A stretch of 12,500 nt of DNA from CAZRIT01 sp964600225 (GCA_964600225.1 CAZRIT010000060.1:1-12500), one strand, 5' to 3'. Counted from the first letter of the stretch, positions 1-7,549 are shown. Program-made: numbers and translations. The notes: generated by a model not told the origin, from the letters alone.

Positions 1-341
1 ACAAGCCCCGTGCGGGTTTTGCCCGCCACGGTGCGCGTTACCAGCACAAAGCCCTGCGGCCGCTCCAGTAAAACATGGTTATCCAGATAGGCGCGCATGG
101 TCCGCTTGATCGATGCAATGCGCGCTTCCTCCCCGTCCTTGCCCAAGAACGCCTCGGGCAGGATCAGATGCAGCGCGGAGGGCGCGTCGCCAATCAGCGT
201 TGCCGCGTTTTGCCAGTAATCGGGCTGGGAGGTGTACTGATCGCACGCCACAACCGCCCACTTGGAAAAATCCGCCTCCGCCTTGGGCAGAAGCACCCTT
301 GGCACCAATACGCCTACGTCGTTTGGGAACCGATCGTTCAT
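1..341 (-). CDS. DUF1015 family protein, N-terminal part (3' end off the left edge)
   Basis: An open frame of 113 complete codons starts at ATG 341-339 and runs off the left edge without a stop. The start is supported by AAAGGA about 8 nt upstream and by a strong promoter 60-90 nt further up. The translation begins MNDRFPNDVGVLVPRVLLPK and contains WAVVACDQYTSQPDYW at about residues 28-43, followed by a Ser-Ala-Leu-His-Leu-Ile-Leu-Pro-Glu stretch. I recognise these from memory as the N-terminal signature of DUF1015 proteins, a family of roughly 400 residues with no established biochemical role, so only about a quarter is present. The protein looks cytoplasmic, with no signal peptide or membrane segment in the visible part. 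The frame overlaps other-frame ORFs, but only this one gives family-like sequence. Family assignment is fairly sure; the function is unknown. Confidence 0.82.
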   Translation of the reverse strand, partial: MNDRFPNDVGVLVPRVLLPKAEADFSKWAVVACDQYTSQPDYWQNAATLIGDAPSALHLILPEAFLGKDGEEARIASIKRTMRAYLDNHVLLERPQGFVLVTRTVAGKTRTGL

Positions 342-402
342 TCCGCATCCTTTCCGTTCCGCCCGCGCTGTCGTCAGGCTGACAGGTTTTTATTAAGCTT
401 TC

Positions 403-431
403 ATTATAACGTTGAACGCGCCCGATTTCAA
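403..431 (-). promoter_or_regulatory. Sigma-A promoter of the DUF1015 gene
   Basis: On the minus strand TTGAAA (431-426, five of six to TTGACA) is followed after exactly 17 nt by a perfect TATAAT (408-403). It points at the gene starting at 341, leaving a leader of about 55 nt. It lies only about 50 nt beyond the stop codon of the upstream glucosyltransferase gene, so the DUF1015 gene can be transcribed on its own. Confidence 0.85.
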
Positions 432-481
432 GACATATAGCGCATCAATAAACGGCACCGGGCGAGCGCATTGTTCATCCG

Positions 482-2108
482 CTATTGAAACACCACGGCA
501 ATGAACGCATCGGTTTCATATATGCGGTATTTTTCCATATCAACCAAAGCCGCCGCTCCATTTGGATCCCCTGCCACCAGATTACCTGCCGCCGAGGCAA
601 CGGCCGTCTCGCTTGCCCGACAGATATCGTATCCTTCCATCTTGAACACCTCATAAATATCTCCCGAGGCAACGGCCCAGGCAATAACCGATTCGATGGA
701 TTGCTGATAACAGTATACATATCCGTCATATGCTTTCGTCAGCGGCTGCATATCGCTGATACGAAAGCCTACCCAAGATTCAATCTTGGTCATGATTTTC
801 CCGGCAAGCGTCTCGCGAGAAAGATAAATCTCATCCACGATATGCAAGGCAAGCGATGGCTTGCCAAGGAATATCACAGGCTTGCCTTTTTGGCAAAAAT
901 GACCGATATCATATGCTACATCTTCCATGATAGCTGCGTCGTCCCGATATCGCAGATAATCCACATATGCCCAGTTATTATAGTCAATCGCCTGCACGAC
1001 AGGCAGCAGGCAACAGACGCCAATCAGTCCACACTGAATCATCTTTTTTCCGCAGGCTGTCGCCGCCTGACAAAGAATCATAACAAAGAACGCGCAGAAA
1101 GGCGCCAGAACCAGCGCCGTTCTGTAAGGCGCCGCGGTTCCCAGCAGCAAGGGCATGAGACATGTCGTGCCAAAGCAGGCCAACAGCCAGAGAGAAACGA
1201 TCGGCTTTTTCCTAATCATACAGCAACAAACCACAAAGCAACCGATAACGCAAACAACATAAATACCGATCGGCAGGTAATACAATCCGCTCAGAAAATA
1301 GGCAAAACCAAATGACATGATAAAGTTCTTAATGCTGCCGCCCGGATCCTGCAAGTTCCAGGCAATGATTCGTCCCGCAGCCGCATACTCATATCCGCAC
1401 ATAATACGTATCAGCCAAGAAACGCCCCGATAGACCGCATAAGACGCCACCAACAGCAAAAAGAGAATCAGCAGGGAATGCAGGAACTCTTTCAACGCAG
1501 CCCGCTTGTCCTTGTTGCCGTAGAAAGCGCTCACAGCTTCGGTTTGAAAAAACAGGCAAAGCAGGACAGGCACGCAGGCTTCATAAGCTGCCAGCATCAG
1601 CACGCACAGCGCGCACATTGTCACATAGCGAGTCGCTCTTTTCCGGGGAGCGTATCGGAATATATATACGATCAGAGCGGATAAGGCAAAGATCAGTCCC
1701 ATCGTAATACATGTCGTCTTATATGAAAACAATTCAAACAGCAGCGGAAAGCTTAAGAGTGCGGCGATATATACGCCGCAAGCAACAGGTTTGACCCCCC
1801 CCGGATTCGGTCATGAACATCCCGCCCATCAGAAGGCCGCAGGCAAACAGCCCAATGATTCCCAGCAACTCATGTACCACAGGTCGGTAATCAAATACGC
1901 CTGTAAAAAGATCTATGAGAACGTTTGTCCAACGTTCCATAGCAATGCCTGTGCCTTCTCTGAAATACATATCAAACCGCGCATCGTCGATCCCCAGCGC
2001 GCTGTTGATCAGCATAAAGCCATAAGCCATAACGGCCACCAGTATTGTTCCGCTGACCAGAAAACGATTGTTCAACAGCTTTCGCATGTTTTGATTTACG
2101 GCATTCAT
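482..2108 (-). pseudogene. GtrII-like membrane glucosyltransferase, frameshifted at a G8 tract (possibly phase-variable OFF)
   Basis: Two adjacent minus-strand frames are halves of one protein. The first starts at ATG 2108-2106 with AAGGAAGGAA about 9 nt upstream, and gives about 104 sensible residues: a membrane segment near residues 18-36, a Gly-Ile-Asp-Asp motif at 39-42, and YRPVVHELL near 74-82. It then turns to nonsense (TCCLRRIYRRT) at the G8 run and stops at 1734. Past the run, the next frame reads VKPVACGVYIAALLSFPLL and continues without a stop through several membrane segments and a soluble C-terminal part to the TAG at 482. Removing one G gives a continuous 541-residue protein, the usual length for Glucos_trans_II (GtrII-like) polytopic enzymes, which move glucose from a lipid carrier onto surface polysaccharide or teichoic-acid-like polymers. 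The family call rests on overall layout and the Asp-Asp after TM1, so it is moderate. An alternative start at TTG 1732 could make only the C-terminal 416 residues. The substrate is unknown. Confidence 0.72.
1795..1802 (-). repeat. Homopolymer run of 8 G (coding strand) inside the glucosyltransferase gene
   Basis: Eight consecutive C on the plus strand (8 G in the coding strand) lie exactly where the reading frame of the glucosyltransferase breaks. Seven or ten G would restore one frame of 541 (or 542) codons; eight puts translation into a frame that stops about 60 nt later. Such tracts are classic slipped-strand mispairing sites, but they are also common sequencing-error sites. Confidence 0.9.
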
Positions 2109-2153
2109 ACAAAGATATTCCTTCCTTGGTGTTCTCGCCTATGCAGTGATATG

Positions 2154-2181
2154 ATTTTACGATTTTACCAGAATCGCTCAA
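2154..2181 (-). promoter_or_regulatory. Candidate promoter of the glucosyltransferase gene
   Basis: On the minus strand TTGAGC (2181-2176) is followed after 16 nt by TAAAAT (2159-2154), giving a leader of about 40 nt before the ATG at 2108. A second TAAAAT at 2167-2162 can pair with TTGTGC 17 nt upstream. The -35 matches are only partial (four and three of six), so which is used is unclear. Confidence 0.4.
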
Positions 2182-2274
2182 AAAGCACAACAGCCCTTCA
2201 TTTCCCACCGTAACGCGGCCCAAATCGTCGTCGTCCAATAGTTGTGGAAAGCATTCCAATTGCACATATTTCGG

Positions 2275-2361
2275 GCATCATTTGCATGAGCCACACATAT
2301 CTCTGAATAAAAAATCATAAAAAATATATGATTTGGTATTGACAAGCCCCGCAAATGATGC
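2275..2361. repeat. 11-bp inverted repeat pair, one copy inside the promoter spacer
   Basis: GCATCATTTGC at 2275-2285 is repeated exactly, in reverse complement, as GCAAATGATGC at 2351-2361. Centre-to-centre distance is 76 bp. Each copy is itself a GCA-N5-TGC dyad. The right copy fills the spacer just before the -10 box of the plus promoter, the position expected of a repressor operator; the left copy lies about 60 bp upstream of the -35. An exact 11-bp match at such close range is unlikely by chance. The regulator is unknown. Confidence 0.6.
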
Positions 2362-2388
2362 TAGATTAACACCAATATCATATATTTT
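2321..2388. repeat. 12-bp inverted repeat flanking the plus-strand promoter
   Basis: AAAATATATGAT at 2321-2332 has its exact reverse complement ATCATATATTTT at 2377-2388. The two arms bracket the -35 and -10 boxes, with 44 bp between them. The left arm also overlaps a local 8-bp hairpin (2312-2319 with 2327-2334). The arms are almost pure A/T in an AT-rich stretch, so a chance origin is possible. Confidence 0.45.
2339..2367 (+). promoter_or_regulatory. Sigma-A promoter upstream of the Leu/Ile/Val-rich ORF and liv genes
   Basis: A perfect TTGACA at 2339-2344 is followed after 17 nt by TAGATT at 2362-2367 (four of six). Transcription would begin near 2374, about 35 nt before the ATG at 2409. 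No comparable promoter is seen between the terminator at 2631-2663 and livK, so this may drive the whole liv operon by read-through. Confidence 0.75.
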
Positions 2389-2408
2389 CACTGAAAGGAG
2401 CCGTCCAA

Positions 2409-2615
2409 ATGACGTACCCGGCCGCAAAACAGAGTGCCAGCCAAGCAATGCCGAATCAATCGGCAGCGTTTGCGTGCGCCATGGCGGCTGCCTCCATCCT
2501 GATTATTCGTACGCTCAGCATTTCGCTGAGCGTACTGCTTATTGCCCTGGTTTTGTGCGTTATCCTGCTTAGCCTGGTACTGGTAGGACGTACAGTGCGG
2601 ACGGAACAAAGCTAA
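2409..2615 (+). CDS. Leu/Ile/Val-rich small ORF: candidate liv leader peptide or small membrane protein
   Basis: A 68-residue ORF starts at ATG 2409 with AAAGGAG at 2394-2400, 8 nt upstream, and lies about 35 nt behind a strong promoter, so it is very likely translated. Residues 1-19 are polar. Residues about 20-33 and 38-60 are hydrophobic and could be two membrane helices; 22 of the 30 residues between 30 and 59 are Leu, Ile or Val. It ends 15 nt before a strong intrinsic terminator that stands in front of livK. That placing is like ilv/leu leader peptides, where slow decoding of branched-chain amino acid codons prevents termination. It is long for a leader peptide, and hydrophobic helices are Leu/Ile/Val-rich anyway, so a small membrane protein of unknown function is equally possible. 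I recognise no family. Confidence 0.65.
   Translation: MTYPAAKQSASQAMPNQSAAFACAMAAASILIIRTLSISLSVLLIALVLCVILLSLVLVGRTVRTEQS
2509..2535 (+). repeat. Perfect 11-bp hairpin inside the small ORF
   Basis: GTACGCTCAGC (2509-2519) pairs perfectly with GCTGAGCGTAC (2525-2535) around a 5-nt loop. It encodes about residues 34-43, at the start of the densest Leu/Ile/Val stretch. In an attenuation model it could act as a pause structure before the terminator. No T-run follows, so it is not itself a terminator. Confidence 0.6.
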
Positions 2616-2630
2616 ATGTCTTTGGACATA

Positions 2631-2663
2631 ACGGCGGTTCCGAAAGCGGAACCGCCGTTTTTA
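2631..2663 (+). terminator. Intrinsic terminator/attenuator between the small ORF and livK
   Basis: A perfect 12-bp stem (2631-2642 with 2647-2658) encloses the 4-nt loop AAAG and is followed directly by a T-run (2658-2662). It is a textbook rho-independent terminator placed only about 60 nt before the livK start codon. Because no other promoter is visible in that gap, it probably acts as an attenuator or partial terminator. Confidence 0.85.
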
Positions 2664-2667
2664 TATA

Positions 2668-2688
2668 TTCGGGGTCGGGTACCCCGAA
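2668..2688. repeat. Hairpin/operator-like dyad just upstream of livK
   Basis: TTCGGGGT (2668-2675) and ACCCCGAA (2681-2688) form an 8-bp perfect dyad with a 5-nt centre. It starts five bases after the terminator's T-run and ends 15 nt before the livK ribosome site at 2704-2710. It could be an operator, or an RNA stem that protects the livK message or affects initiation. Confidence 0.45.
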
Positions 2689-2720
2689 CATGGCTCAAAT
2701 GAAAGGGAGGAAAAAAACAC

Positions 2721-3902
2721 ATGAAAAAAGTAGTAGCATTGGTAATGGCAGCGTTGATGATCGCGGGTTGCTTCGCGTTCGCAGGCTGCAAAACGCAGGA
2801 ACCGGCAGCGACCGCCCCCACAGCATCCGGCAGCGACGCCGCAGCGGCCATCAAAATCGGCGGCACGGGCCCGCTGACCGGCGGCGCAGCCATCTATGGC
2901 AACGCGGCCAAGCAGGGCGCTGAGATCGCCGTTGAGGAGATCAACGCCATGGGCGGCATGCAGTTCGAGCTCAAGTACGAGGACGATACGCACGACGCCG
3001 AGAAGGCCGTCAACGCCTACAACACGCTGAAGGACTGGGGCATGCAGATTTCTCTGGGCAGCGTCACGTCCACGCCCTGCGTTGCCACCTCGACGCTGAC
3101 CTTTGAGGATCGCATCTTCGCGCTCACGCCCTCCGCCTCTTCCACCGCCGTAACCGAGGGCAAGGACAACATGTTCCAAATCTGCTTTGCAGACCCCAAC
3201 CAGGGCTCCGCTTCCGCGCAGTATATTTCCGATAAGGCCCTTGCCAGCAAGGTTGCCGTTATCTGGAAGAACGACGACGTATACTCCAAAGGTATCTACG
3301 AAACGTTCGTAGCCAAAGCCACCGAGCTGGGCCTCGAGGTTGTATCCGACACCACCTTTACCAGCGACAGCCAGAGCGATTTCTCCGTGCAGCTGACCAA
3401 GGCACAGGAGGCGGGCGCCGAGCTCATCTTCCTGCCGATGTATTATGACGCCGCTTCCCTGATTCTTGCACAGGCCAACTCCATGGGTTATGCGCCCAAG
3501 TACTTTGGCGTTGACGGCATGGACGGCATCCTCACCCTCGAAAACTTCGACACCGCGCTTGCCGAGGGCGTTATGCTGCTGACCCCGTTCTCCGCGGATG
3601 CGCAGGACGAGAAGACCAAGAGCTTCGTTGCAAAGTATCAGGAGAAGTACGGCGACGTTCCCAACCAGTTTGCGGCCGACGGCTATGACTGCGTCTACGC
3701 CATCTATCAGGCCTGCACGAACGGCAAGGTAACCGCCAAGATGAGCGCCGAGGATATCTGCAAGATCATGATTGAGCAGTTCACCTCCATGACGTTCGAC
3801 GGCCTCACCGGCACGGGCACTACCTGGGACGCCACCGGCGCGGTCAGCAAGGACCCCAAGGGCATGGTCATTTCGGGCGGCGCTTACGCCAGCATGGACT
3901 AA
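2721..3902 (+). CDS. livK: Branched-chain amino acid ABC transporter, substrate-binding lipoprotein LivK
   Basis: This 393-residue protein is the extracytoplasmic receptor of a LIV-type ABC importer. It opens with MKKVVALVMAALMIAGC and a second lipobox FAGC, with Cys23 followed by a Thr/Pro/Ala/Ser linker (about 24-42); Cys17 in IAGC is a less likely alternative anchor. The mature domain starts IKIGGTGPLTGGAAIYG near residue 44, the usual first strand and binding-loop pattern of Peripla_BP_6 proteins, and includes GAEIAVEEINAMGG, LTPSASSTAVTEG and YDCVYAIYQA later on. Length fits the family. AGGGAGG ends 10 nt before the ATG. It is first in the liv gene order, separated from livH by a 156-nt gap containing a hairpin. 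The actual ligand (Leu/Ile/Val, another amino acid, or an amide or urea) cannot be read from sequence. Family and role are confident. Confidence 0.93.
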   Translation: MKKVVALVMAALMIAGCFAFAGCKTQEPAATAPTASGSDAAAAIKIGGTGPLTGGAAIYGNAAKQGAEIAVEEINAMGGMQFELKYEDDTHDAEKAVNAYNTLKDWGMQISLGSVTSTPCVATSTLTFEDRIFALTPSASSTAVTEGKDNMFQICFADPNQGSASAQYISDKALASKVAVIWKNDDVYSKGIYETFVAKATELGLEVVSDTTFTSDSQSDFSVQLTKAQEAGAELIFLPMYYDAASLILAQANSMGYAPKYFGVDGMDGILTLENFDTALAEGVMLLTPFSADAQDEKTKSFVAKYQEKYGDVPNQFAADGYDCVYAIYQACTNGKVTAKMSAEDICKIMIEQFTSMTFDGLTGTGTTWDATGAVSKDPKGMVISGGAYASMD

Positions 3903-3928
3903 GCCTAGCATAGGCGTCTCGACCAAAC

Positions 3929-3960
3929 CGGAGGGCTGCTGTCTGTTCGGCAGCCCTCCG
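3929..3960 (+). terminator. livK-livH intercistronic hairpin (partial terminator or message stabiliser)
   Basis: CGGAGGGCTGC (3929-3939) pairs perfectly with GCAGCCCTCCG (3950-3960) around a 10-nt loop. Only TTCGCATG follows, with no proper T-run, so full termination is unlikely. A stem just after the binding-protein gene is commonly found to protect or punctuate the message so that LivK exceeds the membrane components. A second weak stem (AACCCG 3982-3987 with CGGGTT 4009-4014) lies in the same gap. Confidence 0.6.
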
Positions 3961-4058
3961 TTCGCATGAAGCCTTTTCAAAAACCCGTTTATCTTGCTTT
4001 TGCGATAGCGGGTTGATAGACTGTATGGAACCGTGAAAAAAATGTTGAGGTGTTGGAA

Positions 4059-4940
4059 ATGTCTTTCCTATCCTATTTAATCAGCGGAATCAGCCTCGGC
4101 AGTATCTATGCCATCATTGCGCTGGGCTACACGATGGTATACGGCATTGCCAAGATGCTGAATTTCGCCCATGGCGACGTCATTATGGTCGGCGCGTATG
4201 TGTGCTTTTTCGCCACCTCGCGCTTCGGACTGCCCCCGATTGTGGGGGTGCTGTGCGCCATGGCTGTGTGTACCGTGCTTGGCATAACGATCGAGCGACT
4301 GGCCTATAAGCCGCTGCGCAGCGCGCCCTCGCTGGCCGTTTTGATCACCGCCATCGGCATGAGCTATTTTCTGCAAAACTCCGCGCAGCTGCTTTGGAGT
4401 TCCAATCTCAAGGTGTTTACATCCGCCGTTGGAAACGGATCGTTGAAGCTGTTCGACGGTGCGCTTTCCATTTCGCATGTAACCATCGTGACGATCATCT
4501 CCTGCGTGGTCATCATGGCGCTGCTGTCCGCGCTTGTGCAAAAGACCAAGATGGGCAAAGCCATGCGCGCCTGTTCCGAGGACAAAGCCGCCGCGCAGTT
4601 GATGGGCATCAACGTGGATACGACAATTTCGTTTACGTTTGCAGTCGGCTCCGCGCTCGCCGCAATCGCAGGCGTGCTGCTTTGCTCCGCCTACCCCACG
4701 CTGACCCCGACGACCGGGTCGCTGCCCGGCATCAAGGCGTTTACCGCCGCAGTGTTCGGCGGCATCGGCTCGATTCCCGGGGCGTTTCTGGGCGGCATAC
4801 TGCTGGGCGTGATCGAGATCTTCGCAAAGGCCTATATCTCTACGCAGCTATCCGATGCAATCGTGTTCGCGGTGCTGATTGTCGTGCTGATCGTCAAGCC
4901 CACAGGGCTTCTTGGCCGTACGATCCACGAGAAAGTGTGA
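4059..4940 (+). CDS. livH: Branched-chain amino acid ABC transporter permease LivH
   Basis: This is the first of two integral-membrane permeases that form the LIV translocation channel. I place the start at ATG 4059 (293 residues) because GAGGTG lies 6 nt upstream; the in-frame GTG at 4050 would overlap that site. The N-terminus SGISLGSIYAIIALGYTMVY with KMLNFAHGD is typical LivH. The conserved MGINVDTTISFTFAVGSALAAIAG loop (BPD_transp_2 family, contact with the ATPases) is near residues 183-206, followed by GIKAFTAAVFGGIGSIPGAF and a C-terminal helix pair. About eight hydrophobic segments are seen and the length matches the family. The stop TGA at 4938-4940 lies inside the livM ribosome site, so translation is coupled. 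Confidence 0.94.
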   Translation: MSFLSYLISGISLGSIYAIIALGYTMVYGIAKMLNFAHGDVIMVGAYVCFFATSRFGLPPIVGVLCAMAVCTVLGITIERLAYKPLRSAPSLAVLITAIGMSYFLQNSAQLLWSSNLKVFTSAVGNGSLKLFDGALSISHVTIVTIISCVVIMALLSALVQKTKMGKAMRACSEDKAAAQLMGINVDTTISFTFAVGSALAAIAGVLLCSAYPTLTPTTGSLPGIKAFTAAVFGGIGSIPGAFLGGILLGVIEIFAKAYISTQLSDAIVFAVLIVVLIVKPTGLLGRTIHEKV

Positions 4941-4950
4941 GGTGGCAGAC

Positions 4951-6024
4951 ATGAAGCAGTTACGTTCCATCGGTAAAAGCACCAAAAATGCATTGTACAC
5001 CTACGCAATGGTCATCGCGATGTTTCTGGTTGTCCAGATCCTCATCTGGACGGGCAACATCTCCAGCCTGATCAAAGGCCAGCTGGTGCCCATCTGCGCA
5101 TACATCGTGATGGCTGTTTCGCTCAACCTGACCGTAGGCGTGCTGGGCGAGCTGAGCCTGGGTCACGCGGGCTTTATGAGCGTCGGCGCGTTCACGGGCG
5201 TTGTGGTTTGCGCGGCGCTGAAATCCGCCGTTCCCAGCGACGGTCTGAGGCTGCTGATCGCGATTGTCATCGCGGCGGTCATGGCCGCCATCGTGGGCCT
5301 TATCATCGGCATTCCCGTGCTGCGCCTCAAGGGCGATTATCTGGCCATCGTCACGCTGGCTTTTGGCGAGATACTCAAGGGCGTCATGAACAACCTCTAT
5401 GTCGGCGTGGACAGCACGGGGCTGCGCGTTTCGCTGCTGACCGACAATTTAAACCTCTTGGAAGGCGGTAAGGTCGTCATCAGCGGCCCCATGGGCGTAT
5501 CCGGCAACCCAAAGACGTCCACGTTCCTTGCGGGCTTTTTGCTGATATTGTTCTGCCTTGTCGTGATCTACCACCTCGTGGACAGTCGATCGGGCCGCGC
5601 AATCCTGGCGCAGCGCGACAACGCCATCGCGGCGGAATCCGTTGGCATCAATATTACAAAGTATAAGCTCATGGCGTTCGTCATCTCCGCCGCCATGGCG
5701 GGCATGGCAGGCACCTTGTTTGCAATGAATTACTCGACCGTCGTGGCAAGCAAGTTCGATTTCAACACCTCGATTCTCGTGCTGGTGTTTGTGGTGCTGG
5801 GCGGGTTGGGCAACATGCGCGGTTCCATCATCGCGGCGACGCTGTTGACGGTGCTGCCGGAGCTGCTGCGCAAATTCAGCGATTACCGCATGCTGATTTA
5901 CGCAATCATACTCATACTCATCATGCTCGCGACAAACAACCCCGAGCTTAAGCGCTTCTTTGAGAATATCGGCGCAAAGTTCAAGAAGCTGTTGGGCAAG
6001 AAGGGAGGCGCCATCCATGGATAA
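4951..6024 (+). CDS. livM: Branched-chain amino acid ABC transporter permease LivM
   Basis: This is the second channel-forming permease of the LIV importer. ATG 4951 is chosen over the upstream in-frame ATG at 4912 because GAGGTGG at 4939-4945 sits 5 nt before it and the longer form would run back into livH. The 357-residue product carries GELSLGHAGFMSVGAF, VLRLKGDYLAIVTLAFGEIL, and the late loop RAILAQRDNAIAAESVGINI with KLMAFVISAAMAGMAG, all LivM hallmarks of the BPD_transp_2 family. Several membrane helices run along its length, with SILVLVFVVLGGLGNMRGS near the C-terminus and a short basic tail rich in Lys. It overlaps livG by 8 nt, which indicates translational coupling. Function as a LIV-type permease is confident. 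Confidence 0.94.
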   Translation: MKQLRSIGKSTKNALYTYAMVIAMFLVVQILIWTGNISSLIKGQLVPICAYIVMAVSLNLTVGVLGELSLGHAGFMSVGAFTGVVVCAALKSAVPSDGLRLLIAIVIAAVMAAIVGLIIGIPVLRLKGDYLAIVTLAFGEILKGVMNNLYVGVDSTGLRVSLLTDNLNLLEGGKVVISGPMGVSGNPKTSTFLAGFLLILFCLVVIYHLVDSRSGRAILAQRDNAIAAESVGINITKYKLMAFVISAAMAGMAGTLFAMNYSTVVASKFDFNTSILVLVFVVLGGLGNMRGSIIAATLLTVLPELLRKFSDYRMLIYAIILILIMLATNNPELKRFFENIGAKFKKLLGKKGGAIHG

Positions 6025-6844
6025 ACTGGTACCGCTGCCGAGTCTGGGCATGGTGCCCGAGCGCGACGTGGGCACCACGCCGATACTGGACATCCACCAT
6101 CTGGGCATCGATTTCGGCGGCCTGCACGCGGTGGACGACTTCAACCTGGTCATCGGCCGCACCGAGATTGCGGGGCTCATCGGCCCCAACGGCGCGGGCA
6201 AGACCACCGTGTTTAACCTGCTGACCAATGTGTATACGCCTACGCGCGGAGTCATCCTGCTCGACGGCGTGGATATCCGCGGCAAAAAAACGTGGCAGCT
6301 CAATAAAATGGGCATTGCGCGCACGTTCCAAAACATCCGCCTGTTTAGCAAGCTGTCGGTTGAGGATAACGTCAAAATCGGCCTGCATAACGCGTTTGAG
6401 TACTCGACGGTCAGCGGCATTCTCCGCCTGCCCTCGTATTGGAAAAGCGAACGCAAGGCGCACGAGAGCGCGCTCGAACTGTTGAAACTGTTCGACATGC
6501 AGGATATGGCCAACTGGGTGGCGGGCTCGCTCCCGTACGGCGCGCAGCGCAGGCTGGAGATCGTGCGCGCGCTGGCCACCAACCCCAAGCTGCTGCTGCT
6601 GGACGAACCCGCCGCGGGCATGAACCCCTCGGAGACGAGCGAGCTGATGCAAAACATCAAGAAAATCCGCAACACGTTCGAGATCGCCATCCTGCTCATC
6701 GAGCACGATATGAACCTTGTCATGGGCATCTGCGAGGGCATCGCCGTGCTCAACTACGGCAAAATCATCGCCAAGGGCTCGCCCGAGGATATCAAGAACA
6801 ACCCGGTCGTCATCGAGGCGTACCTGGGCAAGAAGGGGGCGTAA
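6017..6844 (+). CDS. livG: Branched-chain amino acid ABC transporter ATP-binding protein LivG
   Basis: This cytoplasmic ATPase is one of the two that power the LIV importer. ATG 6017 has GGGAGG 8 nt upstream and overlaps the livM stop. The 275-residue product has a Walker A GPNGAGKTT (56-64), a Q-loop in ARTFQNIRLF (Gln105), the ABC signature LPYGAQRRLEI (172-182), Walker B LLLLDEP (192-198) with the LivG-typical AAGMNP, and the switch His230 in LLIEHDM. The signature has Pro-Tyr-Gly-Ala rather than Ser-Gly-Gly-Gln; a Tyr-Gly form is usual in LivG. A stretch of about 20 residues before the first strand (ILDIHHLGIDFGG) makes it slightly longer than E. coli LivG. It is followed 3 nt later by livF. 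Confidence 0.94.
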   Translation: MDKLVPLPSLGMVPERDVGTTPILDIHHLGIDFGGLHAVDDFNLVIGRTEIAGLIGPNGAGKTTVFNLLTNVYTPTRGVILLDGVDIRGKKTWQLNKMGIARTFQNIRLFSKLSVEDNVKIGLHNAFEYSTVSGILRLPSYWKSERKAHESALELLKLFDMQDMANWVAGSLPYGAQRRLEIVRALATNPKLLLLDEPAAGMNPSETSELMQNIKKIRNTFEIAILLIEHDMNLVMGICEGIAVLNYGKIIAKGSPEDIKNNPVVIEAYLGKKGA

Positions 6845-6847
6845 CGC

Positions 6848-7549
<702 letters not shown>

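Larger units (their letters stand above)
2109..2408. other. Divergent intergenic region with promoters and inverted repeats
   Basis: This 300-base gap separates the minus-strand glucosyltransferase from the plus-strand Leu/Ile/Val-rich ORF. The part from 2285 to 2400 is much more AT-rich than the genes. It contains a strong plus promoter, a candidate minus promoter, an 11-bp inverted-repeat pair and a 12-bp inverted-repeat pair, each listed separately. A 97-codon minus ORF starting at 2265 crosses it, but its sequence has no recognisable character and it overlaps the real gene out of frame, so I do not call it. Confidence 0.7.

Noticed and set aside
75..440. Plus-strand ORF of 121 codons and other ORFs in 75-382
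   Set aside because: They overlap the DUF1015 frame on the other strand, which gives family-like protein sequence and has its own promoter and ribosome site.
2377..2400. CodY-like box near the start point of the liv-side promoter (TATTTTCACTGAAAGG)
   Set aside because: The half-sites resemble TTTTC and GAAA but the spacing is 3 instead of 1 nt and about six of fifteen positions miss the CodY consensus.
2661..3980. 439-codon minus-strand ORF opposite livK
   Set aside because: It is antisense to a clear binding-protein gene, has no ribosome site or recognisable motif, and is Gly/Ala/Arg-rich as expected of a shadow frame.
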